In this document: positions 55,054 through 63,850 of the stretch, in pieces
Layout: each line of letters opens with the position of its first letter
How positions within the stretch are numbered: position 1 is the stretch's first letter
NCBI RefSeq assembly: GCF_008370345.1
Contig: NZ_VTUU01000008.1
Coordinates: 109,332 to 173,331, forward strand
Length of the DNA: 64,000 bases
Direction of reading: 5' to 3'
Source of the DNA: Marinobacter salinexigens
GTDB lineage: Bacteria > Pseudomonadota > Gammaproteobacteria > Pseudomonadales > Oleiphilaceae
Position numbers and translations under genes: made by a program
Notes under the pieces: generated by a model
Databases searched by the model: none
What the model was told of the DNA's origin: nothing
What the model saw: the letters and a program-made list of their open reading frames with translations, nothing else

Positions 55054-56121
55054 TCAATCAAACAGCCTTAGCTGGGTGACCGGAGCATCATCATTGCGAA
55101 AACGCACGCCGAGCCCCAGCAATCGAACCGGGCGATCTGTCTCACCCACCAACTCCCGGAACAGCGGCAGGTAGTCATCAAGCTGAGGTACCGCCACCTG
55201 CTCGCGAACGCGTTCCAGCGTGTGGGTCGAAAAATCACTGTACCGGATTTTTACAAACAGCTTATGGATGGGTTTGGACCCACCCTTTCGGGCCAGCCGA
55301 CGCTCGAGTTCGGCGACCAGATCAACCATGACGGTTTCGCAGGCAGAACGATCTGGAAGATCCTGGGAGAATGTTCGCTCCACACTGACGGACTTGGCTA
55401 CACGAGCCACGACTACTTGCCGCTCATCCCGCCCATGTGCCATTTCATGCAAGCGGTAGCCCTGTTTGCCAAACCGCTCCGTCAGAACCTCCGGGCCAAC
55501 GGATTGCATATCACCACAGGTTTCTATACCCATCCCGTGGAGTTTCGCGGCCGTCACTTTACCGACGCCAAACAGTTTTTCGACCGCAAGCGCACGAACA
55601 AAATCGGCCACATCGTCAGGACGAATGACAAACAGGCCATCCGGTTTTTTCCAGTCACTGGCGATCTTCGCCAGGAACTTATTGGGTGCGACACCTGCTG
55701 ACACGGTGATACCAACCTCTTCGCGAATTCGCTCCCGAAGATATCTGGCCATCAGCGTCGCGCTGCCACGATGCTCGGTGACATCGGAAACATCCAGAAA
55801 GGCCTCGTCCAGCGACAAGGGCTCCACCAGATCGGTCAAATCACGAAGGATTCCCATAACGTGCTGTGAAACCGATCGGTACCGGGGCATATCCGGCGGC
55901 ACCATAACCAGCCCAGGGCACAAGCGCCGGGCTTCACTGGCCGGCATCGCGGAGCGCACACCAAAAGCCCGTGCTTTGTAGTTACAGGTGGCAACCACCC
56001 CGCGACCACCATCGCCACCCACCGCCAGCGGCACATCACGCAACGACGAATCGTCACGCATCTCCACCGACGCATAGAAGCTGTCGCAGTCTACATGGAT
56101 GATCTTGCGTTGCCCGCTCAC
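55054..56121 (-). CDS. dinB: DNA polymerase IV
   Basis: This Y-family translesion polymerase of 355 residues has metal-binding Asp in [15 protein letters not shown] and acidic residues in [12 protein letters not shown]. Thumb and little-finger domains follow, ending LRLFD, a match to the beta-clamp-binding C-terminal QLxLF motif (here TQLRLFD). No LexA box of the CTGT-N8-ACAG type was seen in the 226-base upstream gap. Confidence 0.95.
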   Translation of the reverse strand: MSGQRKIIHVDCDSFYASVEMRDDSSLRDVPLAVGGDGGRGVVATCNYKARAFGVRSAMPASEARRLCPGLVMVPPDMPRYRSVSQHVMGILRDLTDLVEPLSLDEAFLDVSDVTEHRGSATLMARYLRERIREEVGITVSAGVAPNKFLAKIASDWKKPDGLFVIRPDDVADFVRALAVEKLFGVGKVTAAKLHGMGIETCGDMQSVGPEVLTERFGKQGYRLHEMAHGRDERQVVVARVAKSVSVERTFSQDLPDRSACETVMVDLVAELERRLARKGGSKPIHKLFVKIRYSDFSTHTLERVREQVAVPQLDDYLPLFRELVGETDRPVRLLGLGVRFRNDDAPVTQLRLFD

Positions 56122-56347
56122 CGGCCTTTCCTCACCCGAATTCCCCGGGCAGTTAATGACACCCCTAAATGTCAGTGCATTTTACATCTTTATCACAGCG
56201 CGCACCGACACCCCAGAACAACTTCAACAAAATCAGATACCTGAAATAACAGGCCCGATTAATGCTTAGACACCAATACGGTGCGGGTTTCCCTTACATG
56301 TGTAAAGGCTGACCCAGCTGACAACAAGTTATGACAAGGAGAATGTT

Positions 56348-57127
56348 ATGTCCCTTACAGCAAGAACCCTGAAAGCAACCGCAGCGGCAGTGGCCCTGAC
56401 CGCTGCATCCGTTGCCAACGCAGACGTTATCCGAATTGACGAAACTGCCTTCACGCCGGATGCTGGTCTGATTACCTTCAGCGAGTATTCCATCGGCACC
56501 GTCAATCCGACATACAGCCCTGCTGACTACGGCGGGGGCGCTGGTGCGCCGACCGTCAACTTCGGCGGCTTCTTTACCGGCCAAAGCCTGGGTGGTGCGG
56601 GCGACTGCCCTGCAGGCGCGGCCCTTACCGGCTGTGTCATTGGCACTCCGACAGCTTCACTGTCCCTGGATCCGACTTCCCCGGACACCTTCATCACCAC
56701 TGACGGAGCTAACCCGACTTCACCGGTCCTCTCCGGCACCCCACGATTCAATGGCGCTATCTCCATCCTGTTTGACACCGACCTTGCAGGTGTTGGCCTC
56801 GATGGTGGCTATTTCGACGCCATCGGCGGCACCGCCATTACCGCGTTCGACCGGGCAGGTAATATCATTGGTTCCGTTCTGAACGAAGGTCTGGGCATTG
56901 AATTCCTGGGCCTGGTAACTGAAGACGGTTCCAATGCCATTGCCGGCCTGCAGTTCAGCCTGGTTGGCGCAGAGCCCGCCGGTTTCGCCATCGACAACCT
57001 GCGTTTCGGTACTGGTGACCAGATCGACATTCCGCCTGTCGCCGGCGTTCCTGAGCCGGGCAGCATTGCCCTGCTGGGCCTGGGTCTGATTGGACTGGGT
57101 CTGAGCCGCCGCAAAAAGCAGGCCTGA
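56348..57127 (+). CDS. PEP-CTERM sorting-domain exported protein
   Basis: This 259-residue protein has a signal peptide (SLTARTLKATAAAVALTAAS, cleavage near VANAD) and a C-terminal PEP-CTERM tripartite signal: VPEPG, a hydrophobic segment SIALLGLGLIGLGL and a basic SRRKKQA tail. The middle is a Gly/Thr/Pro-rich, low-lysine adhesin-like region with two Cys near residues 84 and 93. Such proteins are normally sorted by exosortase A in exopolysaccharide producers. No exosortase or EPS gene is in the window. AAGGAG precedes the ATG. A strong terminator follows. It is not in an operon with its neighbours. Confidence 0.85.
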   Translation: MSLTARTLKATAAAVALTAASVANADVIRIDETAFTPDAGLITFSEYSIGTVNPTYSPADYGGGAGAPTVNFGGFFTGQSLGGAGDCPAGAALTGCVIGTPTASLSLDPTSPDTFITTDGANPTSPVLSGTPRFNGAISILFDTDLAGVGLDGGYFDAIGGTAITAFDRAGNIIGSVLNEGLGIEFLGLVTEDGSNAIAGLQFSLVGAEPAGFAIDNLRFGTGDQIDIPPVAGVPEPGSIALLGLGLIGLGLSRRKKQA

Positions 57128-57167
57128 TCTACCGTCGACAACGGTCGACGATATATAGCCCGCCCGA

Positions 57168-57197
57168 AGCCCCTACCAGAACGGTAGGGGCTTTTTT
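57168..57197 (+). terminator. Intrinsic terminator after the PEP-CTERM gene
   Basis: AGCCCCTACC-AGAAC-GGTAGGGGCT is followed by TTTTT. It is a perfect 10-bp stem with a T-run, about 40 bases past the stop. Confidence 0.9.
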
Positions 57198-57332
57198 GTA
57201 ACTTTACAGAGCCGTCATACCGCTGCAAACCATTCGAAACTTACGGTACCATGCCAGATACCAGGGTAGGCCAGTCCCACAGAGCCCTGGCCAGTCACGA
57301 ACCGAGAAACGCTTGCAACATACGGTAAATCA

Positions 57333-57611
57333 ATGAGTACGCAACTTCCTGAGCAGATCGAGACCGAAATCCAGGCTGCAACATTTCGTCGCCTGGTCCA
57401 GCATCTCCGCGACAACACCGATGTTCAGAATATCGACCTGATGAATCTCGCTGGCTTTTGCCGTAACTGCCTGTCCAAATGGTACCGGGCAGAAGCAGGT
57501 GAACGAGGCTTCGACATTTCCGATCCCGAAGCCCGGGAAGAGATATACGGCATGCCCTATGAGGAATGGAAAGACCTTTACCAGAAAGGCCCCAAGCAGG
57601 ACCACAAATAA
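57333..57611 (+). CDS. DUF1244 family protein
   Basis: This 92-residue cytoplasmic protein matches DUF1244: NIDLMNLAGFCRNCLSKWY is the family's conserved block with two Cys, and AREEIYGMPYEEWKDLYQ is the C-terminal block. The function is unknown. The conserved Cys pair could bind metal, but this is inference. It overlaps the HopJ-type gene by one base (TAATG), and the next gene is minC, so it may be the first gene of a five-gene transcript ending in minE. Confidence 0.85.
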   Translation: MSTQLPEQIETEIQAATFRRLVQHLRDNTDVQNIDLMNLAGFCRNCLSKWYRAEAGERGFDISDPEAREEIYGMPYEEWKDLYQKGPKQDHK

Positions 57612-57991
57612 TGAACGTCAACGAAGCGGTACGCATCCACCTGTCTTCCCTCGAGGCTGGCCACGCAGAGTTCGATGACACGCTCGTACTGATCGAACGC
57701 TACTTCGAGTTCCAGCCGACCGGCTTTCACAATGGCCCCCTGTTCAATGCACAAGGAGAAAATGCCGGTTCCTGTCGCGTATTCGCATTGGGGCGCCACT
57801 GCAACCTGACTGAAGACGAGACCCTGAAGCTGTTTGCGCAACACTATCAGCAGGTACTCGGGGACCCCGCTGGCGACAGCCACGGCAATATCCGCCAGTT
57901 CATCAGTTCAGGGTGGTCTGGCATCCGTTTCGAGGAAGAGCCCCTGCGGCTTCGCCCTGCTCCCATCATCACGGAAGAGACGAATTCATGA
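57611..57991 (+). CDS. HopJ-type III effector family protein
   Basis: This 126-residue protein matches the HopJ family. It contains YFEFQPTGFHNG, GSCRVFALGRHCNL and DSHGNIRQFISSGW. The family is named after Pseudomonas syringae effectors but is widespread in free-living bacteria, so a secreted-effector role should not be assumed. There is no export signal. The start at 57611 overlaps the DUF1244 stop by one base, and the stop overlaps minC by 4 bases (ATGA). Confidence 0.85.
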   Translation: MNVNEAVRIHLSSLEAGHAEFDDTLVLIERYFEFQPTGFHNGPLFNAQGENAGSCRVFALGRHCNLTEDETLKLFAQHYQQVLGDPAGDSHGNIRQFISSGWSGIRFEEEPLRLRPAPIITEETNS

Positions 57992-58773
57992 CCGATACCG
58001 CCACCACTGGGGTAAAACAGGGTTTTCAGCTCAAGAGCGCCAACCTATCGATGACAGCCATTGAGCTGTATTTCTTCGAGAAGGACGATTTCGAGGCAAC
58101 ACTGCGAGACAAAATCAGTCAGGCCCCGGGCTTCTTCAAGGATATTCCCGTCATCATCAGCATGGAAAAGTATGAGGGGCTGGACAGCGAACTCGACTTT
58201 TTCAGTATCATTGGCACCTGCCGCCGACACAGCATTCATGTTGTGGGCGTGCGCGGGGGCAACGATGACCAGCGTCGACTGGCCCGTGGAGCCTCTCTGG
58301 CCCTGATACCCGGTAGCCAGCCCCGGGGCCGATCCGGTGATCAGGAAGCCGCGTCCGGAGCCAATCAGGAAGAGGCACAGGAGCCCCCGTCCGAGACTAC
58401 ACCCGGGGCCCCTGCAGCAGCCCCATCATCCGTGGCTACGGCAACGCGGATCATTAGTCAGACAGTACGCTCAGGACAACAGATCTATGCCCCGGAGGGT
58501 GATCTGGTGATTCTTGCTCCGGTTCAGGCCGGTGCTGAAGTACTGGCGGCAGGGAATATCCATGTATACGGCCCGCTGCGCGGACGTGCGTTGGCTGGCA
58601 TCCACGGAGAAGAAAGCGCCCGGGTTTTCTGCCAGTCACTTGAGGCAGAGCTTGTGTCCATCGCCGGACACTATAAAATCTCCGAAGATCTTCAGGACAA
58701 TGGTTGGAAAAGTGCTGTACAGATCCAGCTCAGGGACGACCTGCTGGTGGTAACGCCACTGGACAAGGCCTGA
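57988..58773 (+). CDS. minC: Septum site-determining protein MinC
   Basis: MinC inhibits FtsZ polymerisation away from midcell. From the ATG at 57988 it has 261 residues. The N-terminal domain (GFQLKSANLSMTAIELYFFE through VVGVRGGNDDQR) binds FtsZ. An Ala/Pro-rich linker (about residues 115-150) and the C-terminal beta-helix (VRSGQQIYAPEGDLVILAPV, HVYGPLRGRALAG) binds MinD. The linker is rather long. It is followed by minD and minE. Confidence 0.93.
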   Translation: MTDTATTGVKQGFQLKSANLSMTAIELYFFEKDDFEATLRDKISQAPGFFKDIPVIISMEKYEGLDSELDFFSIIGTCRRHSIHVVGVRGGNDDQRRLARGASLALIPGSQPRGRSGDQEAASGANQEEAQEPPSETTPGAPAAAPSSVATATRIISQTVRSGQQIYAPEGDLVILAPVQAGAEVLAAGNIHVYGPLRGRALAGIHGEESARVFCQSLEAELVSIAGHYKISEDLQDNGWKSAVQIQLRDDLLVVTPLDKA

Positions 58774-58842
58774 TGGGAAATAATAACTCGACCGGATTAT
58801 TCGGCAGACACGACGAATCCACCGCGAAACAGGAATGTAACC

Positions 58843-59655
58843 TTGGCTAGAATTATTGTCGTTACTTCAGGAAAGGGCGGCGTTGGCAAGACAACGACCA
58901 GCGCTTCTATCAGCACAGGCCTTGCCAAGCGCGGCCACAAGACCGTGGTTATTGATTTTGATGTAGGCCTGCGTAATCTCGACCTGATCATGAACTGCGA
59001 ACGCAGGGTCGTTTACGACTTCGTTAATGTGATCCAGGGCGAAGCTACCCTCAATCAGGCACTGATCCGGGACAAACGGGTCGACACTCTCTACATTCTT
59101 CCGGCGTCCCAGACCCGCGAAAAAGAAGCCTTGACCAAAGAAGGCGTGGAACGGGTTATCAACGAGCTGTCTGAAACCTTTGACTACATCGTGTGCGACT
59201 CTCCCGCTGGTATCGAACACGGCGCCCAGATGGCTCTGTACTATGCAGATGAAGCCGTTGTGGTGACCAACCCGGAGGTGTCTTCAGTACGTGATTCCGA
59301 CCGTATTCTCGGCATTCTGCAAAGCAAATCCCGCCGGGCAGAGATGGGCCAGGATCCGGTCAGGGAGCACCTGTTGCTAACCCGTTACAACCCGGCTCGA
59401 GTGGAAAAAGGTGAAATGCTCTCCGTAGGTGATGTTGAGGAGATTCTTGCCATTCCGCTTCTGGGCGTCATTCCCGAGAGCCAGGTGGTTCTCAACGCTT
59501 CCAACCAGGGGGTTCCAGTAATCCTGGAGGAAGAAAGTGATGCCGGACAGGCATACGACGATGCCGTCGCACGCCTTCTGGGTGAGGAGCGGGAACATCG
59601 CTTTATGACCTCCCAGAAGAAAGGCTTTTTCTCACGGATGTTCAAGGGGGGCTAA
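58843..59655 (+). CDS. minD: Septum site-determining ATPase MinD
   Basis: MinD is the membrane-cycling ATPase that carries MinC and is displaced by MinE. The 270-residue protein has the deviant Walker A GKGGVGKTTTSA, DVGLRNLDLIM, DSPAGIEHGAQ, and a C-terminal amphipathic helix (KKGFFSRMFKGG). The start is a TTG at 58843, and the next Met is too far downstream to be the start. It lies 69 bases after minC and 3 bases before minE. Confidence 0.96.
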   Translation: MARIIVVTSGKGGVGKTTTSASISTGLAKRGHKTVVIDFDVGLRNLDLIMNCERRVVYDFVNVIQGEATLNQALIRDKRVDTLYILPASQTREKEALTKEGVERVINELSETFDYIVCDSPAGIEHGAQMALYYADEAVVVTNPEVSSVRDSDRILGILQSKSRRAEMGQDPVREHLLLTRYNPARVEKGEMLSVGDVEEILAIPLLGVIPESQVVLNASNQGVPVILEEESDAGQAYDDAVARLLGEEREHRFMTSQKKGFFSRMFKGG

Positions 59656-59658
59656 GGG

Positions 59659-59910
59659 ATGAGTTTCCTCGATTACTTCAAAGGCAAGAAAAAGAACACC
59701 GCCAACGTCGCCAAAGAACGTCTTCAAATCATCGTTGCCCACGAACGTGGCCAAAGGGAGCAGCCGGATTACCTGCCGAAATTGCAGCAGGAAATCCTGG
59801 AAGTGATTCGAAAGTACGTTCAGATCAGCGACGACATGGTTCAGGTGGAGGTGGATCGCAACGACAGCTGTTCCGTACTGGAACTGAACGTGACCCTGCC
59901 AGAGCGATAA
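59659..59910 (+). CDS. minE: Cell division topological specificity factor MinE
   Basis: This 83-residue protein has the N-terminal MinD-activating and membrane-binding segment ([20 protein letters not shown]) followed by the dimerisation domain ([38 protein letters not shown]). It restarts MinD from the membrane and sets the pole-to-pole oscillation. It follows minD by 3 bases and closes the min cluster. Confidence 0.96.
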   Translation: MSFLDYFKGKKKNTANVAKERLQIIVAHERGQREQPDYLPKLQQEILEVIRKYVQISDDMVQVEVDRNDSCSVLELNVTLPER

Positions 59911-59916
59911 GCCAGC

Positions 59917-59946
59917 CACTTCGCCCGCTTACCAGCGGGCGAAGTG
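59917..59946. terminator. Convergent-gene hairpin after minE
   Basis: CACTTCGCCCGCT-TACC-AGCGGGCGAAGTG is a perfect 13-bp stem located 7 bases past minE and including the end of the DUF2804 gene. There is no T-run on either strand, so it may end both transcripts inefficiently or act as an RNA-stability element. Confidence 0.6.
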
Positions 59947-60936
59947 ATCTTCCATCAGTCCCCTCACCCCTTTTACCGGGATAACCTGCCCGCTATCATC
60001 AACGACCTGCCCCTCGAAAGTCCCGATAAACTGTCGGAAATTAGAGGCAAGAATCAATGCGTTCAATCGTTCTTTGCGTACACCTGAAGGTGTAAATCGC
60101 AAATCCACCCGACCATCATCCGTGGTCACAGCCCAGTCTTTCTCCGGCTGGTAGCGGTCGAATGAGAATCGGGCAGCGCCGAGTTTTATGCAACGCCCAT
60201 TGATCCAAAGCGCATTTTCAGTCACCCCTGTTTCGTTAACCCCGGAAGCAAGGTTTAACCCCAGAGAATGGCCACTGGCCAGCTTGCCCGCAATACAGGC
60301 CCAGTTCCAGGCGGTTTCACGGCGCATGAAACCACAGCTCCAGTCGATGCTTCCCCGAGAGGATTCATCACATCGCCAGATATCCTGTCCCCAGCGAATC
60401 TCACCGTCGACCGGCAATCCGGCAGATTTTCGGGTGAAAACCCATCCGTTGTAGCCCGCGGGAGAAACCAGTCGCAGCGGATCCAGATCATCCTTCAGTT
60501 CCAGGTCGACCTCTATCCCGCCAGGCCCTGAAACCGAGACATTGCGGCCGCCAACCCCCGGTGTAATGTTGATAGACAGATCACCCTTGGAAAATGATGC
60601 CACCCCCTGCTCAGGTGCAGGCTCAATGCGGGTCCCTATGGCCAGGGGCTGGAGAAAGGACTGCTCACGAAGGGTCCCGCTCTCGAAATCATAGAGGTAG
60701 AAAAAGCCATTGCCCACCAGCTTGAGATCGACCAGAGCCAGGCCAAACACCCAACCCGGCGCCTGAACGCTAATAAACTGAAACTGATTGAAGCCCCAAC
60801 GGCGGGCAAGCCTCGACCGTCGGCGATCCATGACCGTGCGCAGGTCATAGTCGAGGTAGTTGATGTGTTCAACGGCCTCATCCAGCAAGCCGGTTAGCGG
60901 TCGTCCATTCGAATTGATCAGGTTTTTTATTGTCAT
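59929..60936 (-). CDS. DUF2804 family protein
   Basis: This 335-residue protein matches DUF2804. It has a conserved N-terminal segment (LINSNGRPLTGLLDEAVEHI), RRWGFNQFQFISVQAPGWVF, SIDWSCGFMRRETAWNW and LNLASGVNETGVTENALW. No signal peptide or TM segment is visible. The function is unknown. The beta-rich pattern suggests a lipocalin-like or retinoid-binding-type fold, but this is only an impression. It is divergent from a START-domain gene and convergent with minE. Confidence 0.8.
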   Translation of the reverse strand: MTIKNLINSNGRPLTGLLDEAVEHINYLDYDLRTVMDRRRSRLARRWGFNQFQFISVQAPGWVFGLALVDLKLVGNGFFYLYDFESGTLREQSFLQPLAIGTRIEPAPEQGVASFSKGDLSINITPGVGGRNVSVSGPGGIEVDLELKDDLDPLRLVSPAGYNGWVFTRKSAGLPVDGEIRWGQDIWRCDESSRGSIDWSCGFMRRETAWNWACIAGKLASGHSLGLNLASGVNETGVTENALWINGRCIKLGAARFSFDRYQPEKDWAVTTDDGRVDLRFTPSGVRKERLNALILASNFRQFIGTFEGQVVDDSGQVIPVKGVRGLMEDHFARW

Positions 60937-61073
60937 GTTATTCGTCAGTTCGGGCCAATTTCCGGGGCAGGATCACCGGTAAGTTACCTGGTTCACAATC
61001 CCCTGCTTACGTGGCCATTCCAGCCATGTCCTCATGCTAGACTCGGGCCACCATATTCAGGGAAGTGTACCGT

Positions 61074-61823
61074 ATGAGAAACCCCGGGGCCCATTGCCTT
61101 GCAGGCAGGAATTCAGCATTTGGCGGTGGAATTTGCGCAACAGTCCTCATCGTGGTGCTGGCGATACTTGCCGCAGCCAACGCGAAGGCAGAATTACCAG
61201 CTGAAAACGCCGATGGCTGGGAGCTACGCAAGGAAGACGGCAACATTCGCGTTTATACCATCGAACAACAGGACTCGAGTTTCAAGGCGTTCAAAGCCGT
61301 TGCTGTTCTCGACACCCCCCTCGAAACTCTGATGGCCGTTATGATTAATCCTCGCTCATGCGTAGAGTGGGTTCTCAACTGCAGCGAGTCCTACGCCTTC
61401 GGGAAAGGGAACTTCAGCGACCGGTATGCCTACTCTGTCAACGATATGCCTTGGCCGGTGACTGATCGGGATTATGTGCTGCACATCCGCACTCAAGGCA
61501 ACAGGGCAAGCGGCGTAGTTATTATGGAGCTGAATGCCACGCCAAACCAACGGGCTGAAAGCAGCAACCGGGTTCGAGTTGATCGCTCTGACACGCTGTA
61601 CCGTTTTGAGGCCAAGGGGGAAAAAACCCGGATGGTCTGGATCCAGCATACCGACCCCAATGGCGCCCTTCCTGGCTGGCTCGTCAATTCTCTCCTGATC
61701 GACATCCCAATCAAGTCCATACAGTCACTGGAACGGGTCGCCAAGGAGGATCAATACCAGGGATTCGGTCTGGTGTATGACGAATCCGGAACATTGATAG
61801 ATGTTCAGCCATCAGACAGTTAA
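61074..61823 (+). CDS. START domain-containing protein
   Basis: This protein of about 249 residues has an N-terminal hydrophobic export or anchor segment (about residues 20-45, GGICATVLIVVLAILAAANA) and then a START/Bet v1-like lipid-binding fold. The fold contains WELRKEDGNIRVYTIEQQDS, WVLNCSESYAFGKGN and SVNDMPWPVTDRDYV. START domains carry lipids or other hydrophobic ligands. The ligand here is unknown. A GTG at 61065 is an alternative start. It is divergent from the DUF2804 gene, and the CBS gene follows 69 bases downstream. Confidence 0.85.
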   Translation: MRNPGAHCLAGRNSAFGGGICATVLIVVLAILAAANAKAELPAENADGWELRKEDGNIRVYTIEQQDSSFKAFKAVAVLDTPLETLMAVMINPRSCVEWVLNCSESYAFGKGNFSDRYAYSVNDMPWPVTDRDYVLHIRTQGNRASGVVIMELNATPNQRAESSNRVRVDRSDTLYRFEAKGEKTRMVWIQHTDPNGALPGWLVNSLLIDIPIKSIQSLERVAKEDQYQGFGLVYDESGTLIDVQPSDS

Positions 61824-61892
61824 GGGGATGACGCCATCCCCGCGACGAGCTAAGCTTTAGCAATAGCATTCACCAACGGAAGGCCCCGCTCG

Positions 61893-62384
61893 ATGACTGT
61901 TCTCGCTTACGAGATCATGACCCCCAGTATCAAAGCCGTTCCCCAATCCTGGACCATGGACCGCCTCGCACGCTTCCTCACCGATAACGAAATCACCGGC
62001 AGCCCAGTCACCGATGACAAAGGTGATATCGTCGGCATCGCAACCCTGAAGGACATCACCGAGTTCCGCTGGAACGCTAACCGCTCGGAAAACGATGCCG
62101 AACTGACTCCCGAAGAAGAAGCCGAAGCCAGGCGGCTGCGCATGGTCATTTTTGAGGAAATGGGCAAGGTGCCGGTGGAAGTACGAGACATCATGACCCC
62201 CATCGTCCTTTCCGTTGATGAACAGACCCCGGTAAAAGACATTGCCGACATCATGATGCGTGAGCATCTGCATCGGATTTTTGTCAAAAAGGACACAAAA
62301 ATTACCGGTATCATAACAACTTACGATATGCTGAAATTGATATCAGACCAGCAGCTGGCTAACCGCTGCGCCGGGAACGACTGA
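61893..62384 (+). CDS. CBS-domain protein
   Basis: This 163-residue stand-alone pair of CBS domains contains LAYEIMTPSIKAVPQSWTM, ATLKDITEFRW, VEVRDIMTPIVLSVDEQTPV and HRIFVKKDTKITGIITTYDM. CBS pairs bind adenosyl ligands such as AMP, ATP or SAM and regulate partners. None is fused here. A charged linker (EDAELTPEEEAEARR region) separates the two. It precedes the PhoH gene by 24 bases. Confidence 0.88.
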   Translation: MTVLAYEIMTPSIKAVPQSWTMDRLARFLTDNEITGSPVTDDKGDIVGIATLKDITEFRWNANRSENDAELTPEEEAEARRLRMVIFEEMGKVPVEVRDIMTPIVLSVDEQTPVKDIADIMMREHLHRIFVKKDTKITGIITTYDMLKLISDQQLANRCAGND

Positions 62385-62408
62385 GCCACCAGAGAGGTAG
62401 CGCGCCCT

Positions 62409-63794
62409 ATGCCCAGAGCACCGCAAGCTCGCAAGAAGATGTATGTCCTCGACACCAACGTCCTGATCCACGATCCCAACGCCCTCCTGAATTTTGAAGA
62501 ACACGACGTCATCATCCCGATGACGGTCCTGGAAGAACTCGATAACCTCAAGTCCGGCAAGCAGGCCGTTGCAGCGGATTGCCGACAGGCCATCCGGAAT
62601 ATCGACAAGTTGTTGGGCGATGCGTCACCCAAAGAGATCGAGAAAGGCGTACCGATTGTTCGAGCCAAGAAAGCGGCCCCCCTGGGCAGACTGCTCATTC
62701 TGATGAGTGCGCAGCATGTGGAATCCCACTCCCTGCCAGAGCACCTGAACGACAACAAGATCATCAACACGCTGGCCGCACTACAGGAAAAGCACAAATC
62801 CAAAGACATCATTCTGGTCAGTAAAGATATCAACATGCGCCTCAAGGCCCGTGGTTTCGGTGTAGAGGCTCAGGATTATCATAATGACCAGTTACTGGAC
62901 GACATTGACCTGCTGCCCACCGGCTACAAAGAATTTCCAAACTCCTTCTGGGATACCATCGAGAAAGTGGAGACGGTGCAGCGGGAAGGGGTTACCGAAC
63001 ACATTCTCAAACGCGAAGGTGACCTGGCCAAACTGAATATCAACGAATTCGTCATTGACGAGCAGGGGTTTGTCGGCAAGGTATCTGACCTGAGCGATAC
63101 CCAGATCATCATCCGCGACCTGCACCAGCATGATCTGATGAACGAGGAAGTCTGGGGTCTGGTCCCCCGGGATATCTACCAGGCCATGGCGCTGAACCTG
63201 CTTCTTGATCCGGACATTCACCTGGTCAATCTGACCGGCTCGGCGGGGTCTGGCAAAACCATTCTGGCACTGGCGGCCTGCATCGAAATGACCGTAGCCA
63301 GCAAGATGTACAAACGCATCATCGCCACCCGCTCCACTCAGGGACTCGACGAAGACATCGGTTTCCTTCCAGGTACCGAAGCCGAAAAAATGGAGCCCTG
63401 GCTGGGTGCCATCGTGGACAACCTCGAAGCACTGCACGAGGATGATGAGAACATGACCGCCAGTGTTGACTACATCCTCAGCAAGGTGCCGCTGCACTTC
63501 AAGTCCATGAACTACATCCGTGGTCGCAGTTTTCAGCACAGCCTGATCATTATCGACGAGTCCCAGAACCTGACGCCGCACCAGATCAAGACCATCATTA
63601 CCCGAGCGGGTAACGGCTCGAAAGTCATCTGCCTGGGCAACCTGGCACAGATCGATACGCCCTACCTGAGCGCACTCAGTTCAGGCCTGACCTATATGAC
63701 CGAACGCTTCAAGGGGTTCCGCCACGGCGGCCACATCCACCTGCAGGGCGTACCACGATCGGTACTCGCCCAGTACGCAGAGGCCAACCTCTGA
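62409..63794 (+). CDS. PIN-PhoH family (PhoH2-type) protein
   Basis: This 461-residue protein has an N-terminal PIN domain (about residues 10-145) with conserved acidic residues in VLDTNVLIHDPNAL, MTVLEELDNLKSG and SKDINMRLKARGF. A C-terminal PhoH ATPase (about 240-455) follows, with Walker A LTGSAGSGKTILALA and Walker B SLIIIDESQNLTPHQIKT. PIN-PhoH proteins of other bacteria have sequence-specific RNA unwinding and RNase activity. An antitoxin-like partner is sometimes encoded upstream; here the upstream gene is a CBS protein. A terminator follows. Confidence 0.92.
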   Translation: MPRAPQARKKMYVLDTNVLIHDPNALLNFEEHDVIIPMTVLEELDNLKSGKQAVAADCRQAIRNIDKLLGDASPKEIEKGVPIVRAKKAAPLGRLLILMSAQHVESHSLPEHLNDNKIINTLAALQEKHKSKDIILVSKDINMRLKARGFGVEAQDYHNDQLLDDIDLLPTGYKEFPNSFWDTIEKVETVQREGVTEHILKREGDLAKLNINEFVIDEQGFVGKVSDLSDTQIIIRDLHQHDLMNEEVWGLVPRDIYQAMALNLLLDPDIHLVNLTGSAGSGKTILALAACIEMTVASKMYKRIIATRSTQGLDEDIGFLPGTEAEKMEPWLGAIVDNLEALHEDDENMTASVDYILSKVPLHFKSMNYIRGRSFQHSLIIIDESQNLTPHQIKTIITRAGNGSKVICLGNLAQIDTPYLSALSSGLTYMTERFKGFRHGGHIHLQGVPRSVLAQYAEANL

Positions 63795-63812
63795 TCCTCC
63801 ACCTCCGCACAT

Positions 63813-63845
63813 AGGGCGGTTTCTGTTCGGAAACCGCCCTTTTTC
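63813..63845 (+). terminator. Intrinsic terminator after the PIN-PhoH gene
   Basis: AGGGCGGTTTC-TGTTCG-GAAACCGCCCT is followed by TTTTTC. It is a perfect 11-bp stem with a T-run, about 20 bases past the stop and just before the insertion sequence. Confidence 0.9.
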
Positions 63846-63850
63846 ATACC

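Noticed and set aside
62409..63794. PhoH as a Pho-regulon member with its own Pho box.
   Set aside because: The gap before it is only 24 bases and holds no GTCA-type repeats. The name alone is not evidence.
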